Below, in pieces: positions 9,701-18,900 of a DNA stretch of 64,000 bases. The number at the start of each line of letters is the position of its first letter. Positions within the stretch are counted from its first letter, which is position 1. The notes under the pieces were generated by a model. That model saw only the letters and a program-made list of their open reading frames with translations. It searched no databases and had not been told where the DNA came from. Source of the DNA: a virus; the IMG/VR virus record IMGVR_UViG_3300034106_004022, positions 1 through 64,000 of that record. The stretch is one strand, 5' to 3'. A program made the translations under genes and the position numbers.

Positions 9701-12058
9701 AGTGGATTTGAATATATTGAATCTAAATGTAAGAGAGATGTAGGATATATTGTAGATGCAGTAGCAACCGATGTATTATATGGTGGAAATGAAAGAAGTG
9801 TAACTGCTGGTGAGTTTTATTACTTATATCCATCACAAGCTACTTCGGTTCAATCCGACCAAACAATCACCGGTGTAAATCATGCATTTGGTTTGGCTGA
9901 TAAAATAGTTAGAAATACTTTATTAGTAACCGCAAGTGCTGAAACTATTGCAAATTATGATGTAATATTAGATAATAAAGGATTAATACAAACAAACGTA
10001 ATTTATTATATAGATTCAGTATATCCATACTTTACTTACAATAGAACTAAGTGTAGAAGAGATGTTGGTTACATTGTAGATGCAATAGCAACCGATTTAC
10101 TATGGGGTGGTAACGAAAGAAGTATTGTAGCAGCTGATTACTATTATAGATATCCATCTGAAGCTACAACTATTCAGTTAAATGAAACTACTGAAGCAAT
10201 ATCATATGTTAAAACAATTATAAACAAATTAATTCAAAATAATATATTACAAGTACCAACTGTAACTTCAAATACTAATAATAATATTAAATTTACTAAT
10301 AGTAATCAAATAAGTGGAGCAGGTACATCTAATATTAATGTATTAAACGCATTAAGTTCATCATTTGGATTAGTAATGAATACTATAACAAATGGAACGG
10401 GTTCACTCCCAGCCATTTCTCAATATACTGCATCGTTAATAGATTCTGGAACTTTACAAGCATATTCATTAATAAAATCAAATATACCATTTATCCAAAA
10501 TGAGGTAATTGCATATATTAGTTCTTCTTGGAGTGGATTCGCATACAATGAAGCTAGTTGTAGTAGAGATGTGGGATTAATTGTAAGTGGGGCAATTGAA
10601 GATTTACTATTTGGTTCAGTATCAGCATCAGTAGTAAATGCTAAATACTATTTTGAATACCCATCAGCGGCAACTGGTTCACAACTATATCAAACATTAG
10701 ATGGAATCAAATACGCAGCTAGTTTAAGTAATAAAATAGCACAAAATATTCAATTCGTAACTGCTTCAAACGAAGTATCTGCATCTTGGCATTTATTAAG
10801 AGATAATAAGGAGTTTATCCAAAATGAGGTAATCGCTTATGTATCATCTTCTTGGAGTGGTGTTTATTATAATGAAGATAAGTGTAAGAGAGATGTTGGT
10901 TATTTAATTGATGCAGCTGCAACTGACCTTTATTATGGTGGAAATGAGAGAAGTGTAACCGCTGGTTCATTCTATTATCTATTCCCATCTGCGGCTACTC
11001 AAAATGGAGTTCCTTCAACAACTTCTCAATTGGACCCAACTGTTGATGGTATAATATACGCAAGTGGATTATCACAAAAAGTAATTCAAAATGTAGAATT
11101 TGTACAACCATCGGCTTCAGTATTAGTAGGTGCTGATTTATTAATTGGAAATAAAAGATTCATCCAAACTGAAGTAATTCAATATCTTTCATCATCTTGG
11201 AGTGAATTTTATTATAATGAAGCAAGTTGTTCTCGTGATATTGGGTATATTATAGATGCAGCTAGAACGGATTTAGTTTATGGTGGAAATGAAAGAAGTA
11301 TTAAGGCTGGAACGTTTTATTACTATATTCCATCGGAAGCAACAACTAAACAAAAACCACAAACAATTGATGGTATTGATTTTGCTAAGGGAATGGCTGA
11401 AAAGGTAATTTTGAAAGAACAATTAGTAAGACCATCATTCCAAACAAAATTATCGGTTGATTTATTAAGGGGAAGTAAAAAAACATTACAATCAATCGCA
11501 ATATCATATACCGCTGGAGCATTTCCTAACTTTGTTTATAATGAAGAAAAGTGTTATAGAGATACTGGATTTATTGTAGATGCAATAGCAACGGATTTAT
11601 TATATGGTGGAAATCTAAGAAGTGTTAGAGCAGCATCATCATATTATACTGGGGTATATGGTTCAGCAGCAGTAGTTGTAAACGAACAAAAGAAAGAAAC
11701 AGCTGAAACTAATAGATATTTAAGAACACAATTCCAAAGAATAGTGAGAAATGCTCCTGTTGAAGAATTTGGTTCTTTGATAATTACTACTGGACATGAC
11801 TTTTCTTATTCTGGAGCTGGAGTAACTTATAAGGCATTACCTTTTAACCAGGGTGGAGCTGGAGTTGCTGACCCAACGAAAGAAATTACCGAATTGGCTG
11901 GAGGTAGAGTTTACTTTACATCTGGTAACGAGCTTGGTGACTTTAAAATTGGTACGGGGCTTATAATTAATCAAGCAACCGGAACATTGCAAGGTAGAAC
12001 ATTCTCTCGTTCATTGTTCTCATTAGTAACACCATTCTCATTAGCATTAGAAGGATAA
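3740..12058 (+). CDS. Giant fibre/spike with beta-helix domain and 13 tandem repeats
   Basis: A 2772-aa structural protein. Residues ~1-95 are an attachment region with GS-rich strands. Residues ~100-370 look like a right-handed beta-helix of the type in T4-like marine phage structural proteins (STNGNDNNSGTSPQFPLRTI, then SMVLDAYTQ and NSNTSFGDYGMY). The rest alternates two repeat types: a ~45-residue unit ending SSSFSIVYDTIEYGTG, and 13 copies of a ~110-residue unit with YNEASCSRD.GYI and YGGNERS.TAG.FYYL.PS. Residues ~1180-1267 resemble a cupredoxin fold whose metal-ligand positions are lost (TLYYVNGKDIEAS). Probably a tail or baseplate fibre contacting the host; glycan binding is unproven. 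Confidence 0.7.
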   Translation: MARLIPQKQIEEVNQFRDSISVGNSVFISGSLLVSQSIDIGTRTSDKQRITGSVEITGSLQIDGALSFANAASRLDATASFSDISVDTQRFGGILVEDFAKSDSTIYVSSTNGNDNNSGTSPQFPLRTIKKAAQLATPGDDGRYGLPTGSLFSGFRITVDAGTYLEENPIELPRNTTVWGAGLRVTKIIAKNENEDLFWVNSGCYLAEMTFAGLRVYPSVDDSQSGFAIAFAPNAFITTSPYVQNCSMISNQENSFLELYEDIPAGGGGLNVDGNRIHPDSPLASMVLDAYTQVAPNGVGCQVVGRGFIQLVSFFTNFSAYSVKVIDGGHAVLLNSNTSFGDYGMYASGSRFITGSGGNFDAFLNVQDNYSIIVNTIEGGLSTIPALVPNTENGIRVTDPNVLPQYFLSEDSSNEVSDIVKADFKLISSIIDNGIVNKPSLIAKSSINGYSSQSVYNISGENQYTSSTTASLQNIASVDTNFNILYDIIERGNPATESYVRISNVSHSIQATDIVQYKTSAVDSPTITTTNNSFDTIMSIVAGGIAPNIVSNTSASFKFSNVNQYQTGTTSSLQTINSVSSSFSIVYDTIEYGTGDLPTIIPSSSNASTSSEKQNAYNLLINNIPFIQSETIAYMSSSWSEFSYNETTCKRDISYIVSGAAYDILYGGNEESIKSARFYYLYPSEATTTQLEPTLTAVKYASGVAQNILKGNQYITSSANINNGYNIIFNNKDFVRAETIAYISSSWSEFEYNEVSCSRDIGYILDAVGTDLKYEGNDRSVTAGQFYFRYPSEATTTQLNQTLDAIRYAKRLTEKLLNNDTFVTASNSVIGAVDLMRKNRSLIQTETITYINTQYPNLDYNQAKCRRDVGYIVDNITTDLLYGGNERTETAGLYYFLFPSVANTTQLTETINALQYVNALTDKILISEILPTPKIGLNIDSNIKVTAFNSVTSSISASNTEVTLVSQSFGIIEDIIRYGTDYIPSAIVGNSNDYIWNINNPINVSGITQIQSTLANANTQSISNNVNTIIKIIESGSSVTTEQTIGTDRNGAPISTVGIPKNSYGSNLITTVIGTTIPAEIQLVKNTAAGIKFGNGLQITSSISASATEIQKVSSSFSIVTDIIKYGISGSLSLSGSSEYSTYYEVIAFESANYLFNENQLNKFDNVLTASIEDGSIDPTLTLKRGELYTFSVNSLNIVNATELDFRPFYIKTDIKPGLRNQYTKGVTNNGVTFGTLTFIVPFDAPDTLYYVNGKDIEASGIINIVDELPISDTQRYIEIPSLGDFEVVANTINNIKVTNIPQIQSIYTASISESLSVSSSFATTIDILFNGVSNLPTTITNVSGLIKKRELSQYTSSFAVSSALRNTISSSFNIVTNIVTNGTGSVPALIENTNDLIKVTSVPQIIGLQSGSITQVNNVSSSFANIINIIKNGTGSIPVEISNINGLTKFSSTEQFTASLSASLEDVTFVSNSISIVSTIITNGSGSYITASLYGAASTQPSTLAAYQIIKQNIPFIQIETLSYLSSSWSTASYNEASCSRDIGLIVSGAAEDLLYNTISSSIVNGKYYLEYPSAAETTQINQTLDGIEYASKLTQKLIQNIIFETASMEVSASYNLIRKNREFVKSETIAYLSSSWSTFDYNESLCRRDIGHIIDAVSTDLLYGGNERSNTAGEFYYKYPSSATVSGSVSPTTAAQLYPTLDGINYARRLVQNIVVNNQFALAPDSRTNAYDLIVENKSLIQSEVVSYVSSSWSGVLYNDISCSRDIGYILDAVATDTLYGGNERSSVAGEFYYLFPSRATNGGVPSENNQLDSTLSGINYAKGMVNQLLQNNIFVTASLQTIGVTNLIIDNKPLIQNEVISYISSSWSNFQYNEASCSRDVGYILDAVATDFYYGGNERSITAGTFYYLFPSAATVSGSSSPSVDAQLYPTVDGVTYAQRLTNKIINNITLVTASLERQTTYDLLLDNKLLIQNEVISFMSSSWSGFEYIESKCKRDVGYIVDAVATDVLYGGNERSVTAGEFYYLYPSQATSVQSDQTITGVNHAFGLADKIVRNTLLVTASAETIANYDVILDNKGLIQTNVIYYIDSVYPYFTYNRTKCRRDVGYIVDAIATDLLWGGNERSIVAADYYYRYPSEATTIQLNETTEAISYVKTIINKLIQNNILQVPTVTSNTNNNIKFTNSNQISGAGTSNINVLNALSSSFGLVMNTITNGTGSLPAISQYTASLIDSGTLQAYSLIKSNIPFIQNEVIAYISSSWSGFAYNEASCSRDVGLIVSGAIEDLLFGSVSASVVNAKYYFEYPSAATGSQLYQTLDGIKYAASLSNKIAQNIQFVTASNEVSASWHLLRDNKEFIQNEVIAYVSSSWSGVYYNEDKCKRDVGYLIDAAATDLYYGGNERSVTAGSFYYLFPSAATQNGVPSTTSQLDPTVDGIIYASGLSQKVIQNVEFVQPSASVLVGADLLIGNKRFIQTEVIQYLSSSWSEFYYNEASCSRDIGYIIDAARTDLVYGGNERSIKAGTFYYYIPSEATTKQKPQTIDGIDFAKGMAEKVILKEQLVRPSFQTKLSVDLLRGSKKTLQSIAISYTAGAFPNFVYNEEKCYRDTGFIVDAIATDLLYGGNLRSVRAASSYYTGVYGSAAVVVNEQKKETAETNRYLRTQFQRIVRNAPVEEFGSLIITTGHDFSYSGAGVTYKALPFNQGGAGVADPTKEITELAGGRVYFTSGNELGDFKIGTGLIINQATGTLQGRTFSRSLFSLVTPFSLALEG
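5583..11700 (+). repeat. 13-copy protein repeat (~330 nt) inside the giant fibre gene
   Basis: Thirteen units share an order of motifs: a hydrophobic start (PFIQ.E.IAY), SSSWS, YNE..C.RD.GYI, DA.ATDLLYGGNERS, FYYL.PS.AT, and a helix T.DGI.YA..L. They fall in three blocks, about 5583-6520 (3 copies), 8230-10235 (6) and 10440-11700 (4), separated by the ~45-residue repeat. Two units (near 8300 and 10500) have lost the YGGNERS segment in the same way, which suggests that block was duplicated as a whole. Confidence 0.8.
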
Positions 12059-12068
12059 AAATAAAATT

Positions 12069-12929
12069 ATGGCAGACGTATTTGTACCACTTAACGCATT
12101 CAAATCGGTAGTAACGACACTAACCGGTGAAGAAGACCAAGTATACACCACTCCGAGTGGTGTATCTACTATTATACTATCGACTCAAGTTACCAATAAT
12201 GGTAATCAAACTGAAGAAGTAACAATTAAATTAGCTTCGAATAGAGAAATACCAGTACCACAAGTTGCTGGAATTATCAACACCGGAAGTATGTATAGCG
12301 CATCAGCGCTTTTAGAACAAAATTTAACATTTTTGAAAAAAGAAGTAGCAGCTTATACTAACTTCAATAATAACTTAGCAGAAGTTCCATTTGGATTTTC
12401 ACAATCTAGATATGAAGCATATGTGGATACTGCAGTAAATGCGGTAGTTTATGATATTCAAAATGGGGGTACTATCCGAACAAATAAAGCAGCTTTATCA
12501 TTTTATAATAAAAATGGTGAAACGTTAGTTCCAACTGGACAGGTAACGGCATCTTACGAAGCAATTAATTATACAGATACATTAGTAAAACAAATTTTAA
12601 TTAACCAATCCATCACTGGTTCGGTTAATGTGGATAGAATTTATCAAACAATTTTCACCCAATCATTCAATTATGGTTTAATTGCAGAAACTGGGTCACA
12701 AGAAATTATTTCTCAACTATTTACTGTTATATCGGATACTATTTATGACCCGGTGAGAGAAACGCAAGAGGCGGTAGAGTTAGTAAGGAACTATCCTATC
12801 CCAAAAAGTGATTCATTTTCACCCGTAGTGGCTGGTAAATTAGTATTAGAGCAAGAGTTTGGATTACTATTCTCAGGTTCTACCGATTTGAAAATAGTTT
12901 TATCACTTCTTGAAAGTGCAAATGAGTAA
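12069..12929 (+). CDS. Small beta-sandwich structural protein with an inserted fibre-repeat module
   Basis: A 286-aa protein. Residues ~24-73 (VYTTPSGVSTIILSTQVTNN, IPVPQVAGI) and ~240-286 (IPKSDSFSPVVAGKLVLEQ, then LKIVLSLLE) align with the two halves of the uninterrupted 110-aa protein at 26666-26998. Between them sit ~163 residues that look like a diverged copy of the 110-residue repeat of the preceding giant fibre (LTFLKKEVAAY, VVYDIQNGG, INYTDTLVKQIL). The parent domain is probably a small virion or fibre-attachment protein. It lies between two fibre genes and starts 10 bases after the upstream stop. Confidence 0.6.
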   Translation: MADVFVPLNAFKSVVTTLTGEEDQVYTTPSGVSTIILSTQVTNNGNQTEEVTIKLASNREIPVPQVAGIINTGSMYSASALLEQNLTFLKKEVAAYTNFNNNLAEVPFGFSQSRYEAYVDTAVNAVVYDIQNGGTIRTNKAALSFYNKNGETLVPTGQVTASYEAINYTDTLVKQILINQSITGSVNVDRIYQTIFTQSFNYGLIAETGSQEIISQLFTVISDTIYDPVRETQEAVELVRNYPIPKSDSFSPVVAGKLVLEQEFGLLFSGSTDLKIVLSLLESANE

Positions 12930-12951
12930 TAATTAAGTTGAAAAAACATAA

Positions 12952-15900
12952 ATGAGTCAATTATTAAGTGGTAAGGTAAAAGTAACGCTTCCTCAGAATG
13001 TTTCTGAAGATAGATATGAGTTTCTTCAACTGAATGAAGCAGAACCTAATTTAGGGGTACCTATTAGTGGTAGTTTATCGAGCGGTTCAGTTGCTTTATT
13101 AGCATCTGATGAGTTTGGTAATCGTTTATTTGTAACAAAATTACAATTTCCTGAGTATAGTGGTTCATTTAGTGGTTCATTTCAAGGAGATGGTTCACGA
13201 TTAACCAATTTACCCTTAGTAAAAGATGCTTCTAGATTAATTTCTGGTTCAGCATCGGCATCAATTTCACCACAAACCGGATTTTTAGTAAATGTATCAT
13301 CATCTTTTGATGGTGATATGGATATAAATGGTGATGTTAGGGTTACTGGTGACTTATATGTTAATAATAGGATAGTTGCAAGAGAAATATTGGTTCAAAT
13401 CATATCATCTTCAATTATTTTTTCATCTGGGTCAAACCGATTTGGAAATTCATTAGTAGATTTACAAGAATTCACTGGTTCTGTATCAGTTACAGGTTCA
13501 TTTGATGTAAATGGTGAGGGTAGATTCAGTAATAACGTTTACATATCAAATACAGCTTCAGCATCCTTCTTTGAGGGTGATGGTAGTAAGTTATTTAACC
13601 TTCCTGCGGCAGCAGAATCACCAAGAATCGTTGATGGGGCTGTTACGGCATCCGTTAATGAATCTTATGGGTTTAGATTAGAAGGAACTACAAGAGCAGA
13701 GTTCAGTTCTTCACTTTTTGTGAGTGGAAACATAGAAATTGTTAGTGGTTCATCATTTAGTGGTAGTGGTGCTAACTTATTTGATATTCCGAGGGCAGCT
13801 TTAACGCCTGACGCTCTTCTGTCGGCATTTATTACATCAGGTTCGGTCACCGCATCGGTTAATCCAAATTATGGGTTTCGATTAGAAGGTACCAATAGAG
13901 CAGAATTTAGTTCTTCACTATTTGTAGCTGGTAATGTAACCGCATCGATGTTTACTGGTAGTGGTGCTGGTTTATTCGATATTCCAAGGGCAGCATTAAC
14001 ACCGGATGCATTGGTTTCTCCATTAATTGGTAGTGGAAGTGTAACGGCATCGGTTAATCCAAATTATGGATTTAGATTAGAGGGTACCAATAGAGCAGAG
14101 TTTAGCTCATCGGTATATGTAGATGGTAATGTAACTGCATCAATGTTTAGTGGTAGTGGTGCTGGTTTATTTAATATTCCGAGAGCAGCTTTAACGCCTG
14201 ATGCACTTGTATCACCATTAATTAGTAGTGGAAGTGTAACCGCATCGGTTGACCCTAAGTCTGGATTTGTTGTAACTTCAATCGAAAGCGGTTCACAATT
14301 TACAGGTTCATTATTTGTAAGTGGTGGTATTTCTATAAATAGTGGTTCAATTTTTAGTGGTAGTGGTGCTGGTTTATTTAATATTCCGAGAGCAGCATTA
14401 ACACCTGATGCATTATTGAGTACATTTATATCATCGGGTTCAGTAACAGCGTCTGTTTCTCCAAACTTTGGATTCAGAGTTGAATCACAACAAAGTGGTT
14501 CTGAGTTTACAGGTTCAGTTGATGTTAGTGGAAACGTATCCGCATCAATGTTTAGTGGTAGTGGTGCTGGTTTATTTGATATTCCTAGGGCAGCATTAAC
14601 ACCGGATGCATTATTATCAAATTTAATAACAAGTGGAAGTGTAACGGCATCCGTTGACCCTAAAGCTGGATTTGTAGTAACTTCAATCCAAAGTGGTTCA
14701 CAATTTAGTGGTTCAGTTAGATTTAGAGATAATCTTATAGTAGCTGGTAATGTAACCGCATCGATGTTTACTGGTAGTGGTGCTGGTTTATTCAATATAC
14801 CAAGAGCAGCATTAACACCGGATGCACAATTATCAAATATAATAGCAAGTGGTTCAGTTACCGCATCGGTAACTCCACAAAATGGATTTCAAGTAATTTC
14901 AGTTGCAAGTGGTTCGGAATTTACAGGTTCGGTTAGACTTAGAGATAACCTTAATGTAAGGGGAACTGTAACTGCATCAATGTTTAGTGGTAGTGGTGCT
15001 GGTTTATTTAATATTCCATTATCTGCATTAGCTGAACAAGTAGCTCAAGCTACTAGGATAGCAACCGGTTCAGTAACGGCTTCTGTTGGAAGTAATTTTG
15101 GATTTAAAGTAGAATCTGCACAATTTGGTTCTGAATTTACTGGTTCAATTGATGTAAGTGGTAGTGTAACTCTTAAATCTGGTTCATTTTACTCTGGTAG
15201 TGGTGAGGGATTATTTAATATTCCATTATCAGCATTATCTGAAGAGGTAATTAATAGAAATTTCATAGCAGATGGGCAAGTAACTGCATCTGTTGATAAT
15301 ATAAATGGATTTGTAGTAACATCACCATTAAGTGGTTCTACATTTAAAGGTTCAGTTTATGTTACTGGGTCTGTAAATGTAAGTGGTTCATTATTTGTAA
15401 GTGGTGGTGGTATTATTCAAGCATTAACTGGTTCATTCTTTAGTGGTAGTGGGCAGGGGTTATTAAACATACCTCGTTCGGCATTAACTGAAGATGCACT
15501 TATTTCAACTGAAATAAAATCAGGTTCAGTAACGGCATCGGTATCTCCTAATATTGGATTTGTAGTAAATTCGGCTCAAAGTGGTTCGGAATTTACTGGT
15601 TCAATAGATGTATCTGGTTCGGTATCAGCATCTTTATTTAGAGGTGATGGTAGTGGATTAACAAATATAACTATACCTGTAATTACCGATGGTAATGTAA
15701 CTGCCTCAGTTGATGATTCTAATGGATTTATAGTTACATCTCAGGCATATGGTTCACAATTTACTGGTTCTGTTAGAGTTAATACATTTGTAACTGCATC
15801 TGAATTTAGAGGTAATTTTGCAGGAGATGGTTCTCAAATTACTAATATTCAAATATCTATTATCCAAGATGGTGAAATAACTGCATCTGTTTCAAATGAG

Positions 15901-18900
15901 AATGGTTTTGTAGTTGATTCTTTCAAAAGTGGTTCAACTTTCTATGGTAATATAATAGCAAATAATGGTATTGTATCTAATGATGATATCATAGCAAATG
16001 GAAACATACAAGCTAATATTGGTTCATTCTTTAGTGGTAGTGGAGCTGGATTAACTAATATTCCTTTATCTGCATTTGCTGAAGAGGTAATTGCATCAAC
16101 TCGTATCCAAAGTGGGTCTGTTACTGCATCAGTATCTCCTAATTTTGGATTCAAAGTAGAATCATTGGATAGTGGTTCACAATTTACTGGTTCTGTTAAA
16201 GTATTAGGGCAAGTAAAAATTCTATCTGGTAGTGGATACTTTAGTGGTAGTGGTGAGGGGTTAACAAATATCCCCCGTTCAGCATTAACTGAAGATGCGT
16301 TACTTTCATCATTCATTGTAAGTGGAAGTGTAACTGCATCGGTAGCACCAAATACTGGGTTTGTTGTTATATCATATCAAAGTGGTTCAACTTTCTTTGG
16401 TGATATTCAATTAGCAACTGGTTCTTTCTCTGGTAGTGGTGCAAGATTATTTGATATACCAAAATCAGCAATTTCTGATTTAGATACTTCTAAAATATTT
16501 AGTGGTTCGGTTACCGCATCAACTCACCCTCAAAATGGATTTATTGTAACATCAGTTGTAAGTGGTTCAACTTTCTTTGGTGATGTTCAATTGGTAACTG
16601 GTTCTTTCTCTGGTAGTGGTGCAAAATTATTTAACATACCAAGAACAGCACTAACACCTGATGCACTTATTAGTACAACTATTACATCTGGTTCAGTTAC
16701 CGCATCAGTAGCACCAAATACTGGATTTGTTGTAACATCAATTGAAAGTGGTTCAAAATTCTTTGGTAATATAGAATTAGTAACTGGTTCATTTAGTGGT
16801 AGTGGTAGAAATTTATTCGATATTCCTTTTTCTAATTTAACTGGAGATTCAAATAGAATTGCTAGTGGTTCTGCTACTGCATCTATTTCACCAAATTTAG
16901 GATTAGTTGTTAATACATCCGCATCTATTGATGGTGATTTAAATGTAGCTGGGGCAATCAACGCAACAGAAATAAATGTAACGTTTATAAATTCGGAAGT
17001 AATTTATTCTTCTGGTTCAAATATATTTGGTGATTCATTGACAGATATACAACAAATGACTGGTTCGGTTAAAATAACTGGTTCTTTGACTGTTGATGGT
17101 GTAATCACTGGTGATGGTAGTGGATTATTTAATATCCCACAATCAGCACTTACTGAAGCAGCAACATTAATTGCTAGTGGAAGTGTAACGGCATCGGTTA
17201 ACCCTAATAACGGATTTGTTGTAACTTCAATCGAAAGTGGTTCTACATTTAGTGGTTCACTTTTTGTAAGTGGTGGTGTTTCTATAAATAGTGGTTCAAC
17301 ATTTAGTGGTAGTGGAGCTGATTTATTCAATATCCCAATATCAGCATTTTCACCTGATGCACAAGATGCAATTAATTCACTATTGGCAATCCAAAGTGGA
17401 ATATTGGCTAGTGGTAGTGTAACGGCATCAGTTTCGAATGAGTTTGGATTTAAAGTAGAATCAATTGATAGTGGTTCACAATTTACAGGTTCATTATTTG
17501 TAAGTGGTGGAGTAGAATTAAGTAGTGGTTCATCGTTTAGTGGTAGTGGTGCTAGATTGTTCGATATACCAAGAGCAGCATTAACGCCTGATGCACTTTT
17601 ATCAAACTTAATCGCAAGTGGTTCAGTTACCGCATCAGTAACACCTGATAACGGATTTGTTGTAACTTCAATCGAAAGTGGTTCTACATTTAGTGGTTCA
17701 CTTTTTGTAAGTGGTAATATTGAGGTTGTTAGTGGTTCATCATTTAGTGGTAGTGGTGAAAACTTATTTAATATCCCACTAACCGCACTTTCTACTGAAG
17801 CAATTGAAGCACTTATTTCAACTGAAATTAAAAGTGGTAGTGTAACCGCATCAGTAACACCTGATTTTGGATTTGTAGTAGTATCAGCTGAAAGTGGTTC
17901 TGAATTTACTGGTTCAGTTGATGTAAGTGGAAGTTTATATGTAACCCAAACTATAAGTTCAAGTATTGTAAAAGCAAATGAATTATCTGGTTCATTCTCT
18001 GGTTCATTCTTTGGAGATGGTGGTGGATTAACTAATATTTCACTTGCTAACTTATCATTTGATGTATATCGTTTAGTGAGTGGTTCAGTTACGGCATCCG
18101 TAACACCAACTGAAGGATTCAAAGTTGAATCTTTGGATAGTGGTTCTAAATTTACTGGTTCAATTGATGTATCTGGTTCAATAACTATTGATGGTATTTA
18201 TACTGGAGATGGTAGTGGATTGACAAATATTGATATTGCTAATTTGGCAATTGATACTTCTAGAATTTACACTGGTTCCGTTACTGCTTCGGTATCTACT
18301 GATGGCCACTTTAGAGTTTTAGATGGTACTACATTAAGAGCAATTAAATCCGAATTTAGTGGTTCAGTTTATGTATCTGAATCAATATATGTAAACAAAT
18401 TTATATTTGGTGATGGTACTTTTATCACAAACGTAACCGCTGCAGCATCTCCAAGAATTTCATCTGGTTCAGTAACGGCTTCAGTTTCACCTAATTTTGG
18501 ATTTAAAGTAGAATCCGCACGAAGTGGTTCTGAGTTTACGGGTTCAGTTGATATTAGTGGTTCAATATCGGCATCTTTATTTAGTGGTGATGGTAGTGGG
18601 TTATTCAATATTCCATTAGAAGCACTTGAAGATTTACAATTAGTAAAAATTAACTCTGGCTCTGGTATAGCAATTATTGACCCATTAAAATTAGATGTAA
18701 ACGTTCCAATAACAGCATCTCGATTTGATGGAGATGGTAGTGGATTATTTAACATTCCTGCAAACGCATTACAAGACCTTCAATTAGATAGAATTATATC
18801 TGGTTCAACTCAGGCGGTAATTTCACCTGATAAAGGATTTGAGGTTGGTACAAAAACATCTATATCTGGTTCACTTAGTGTAAGTGGTGGATTATTTGTA

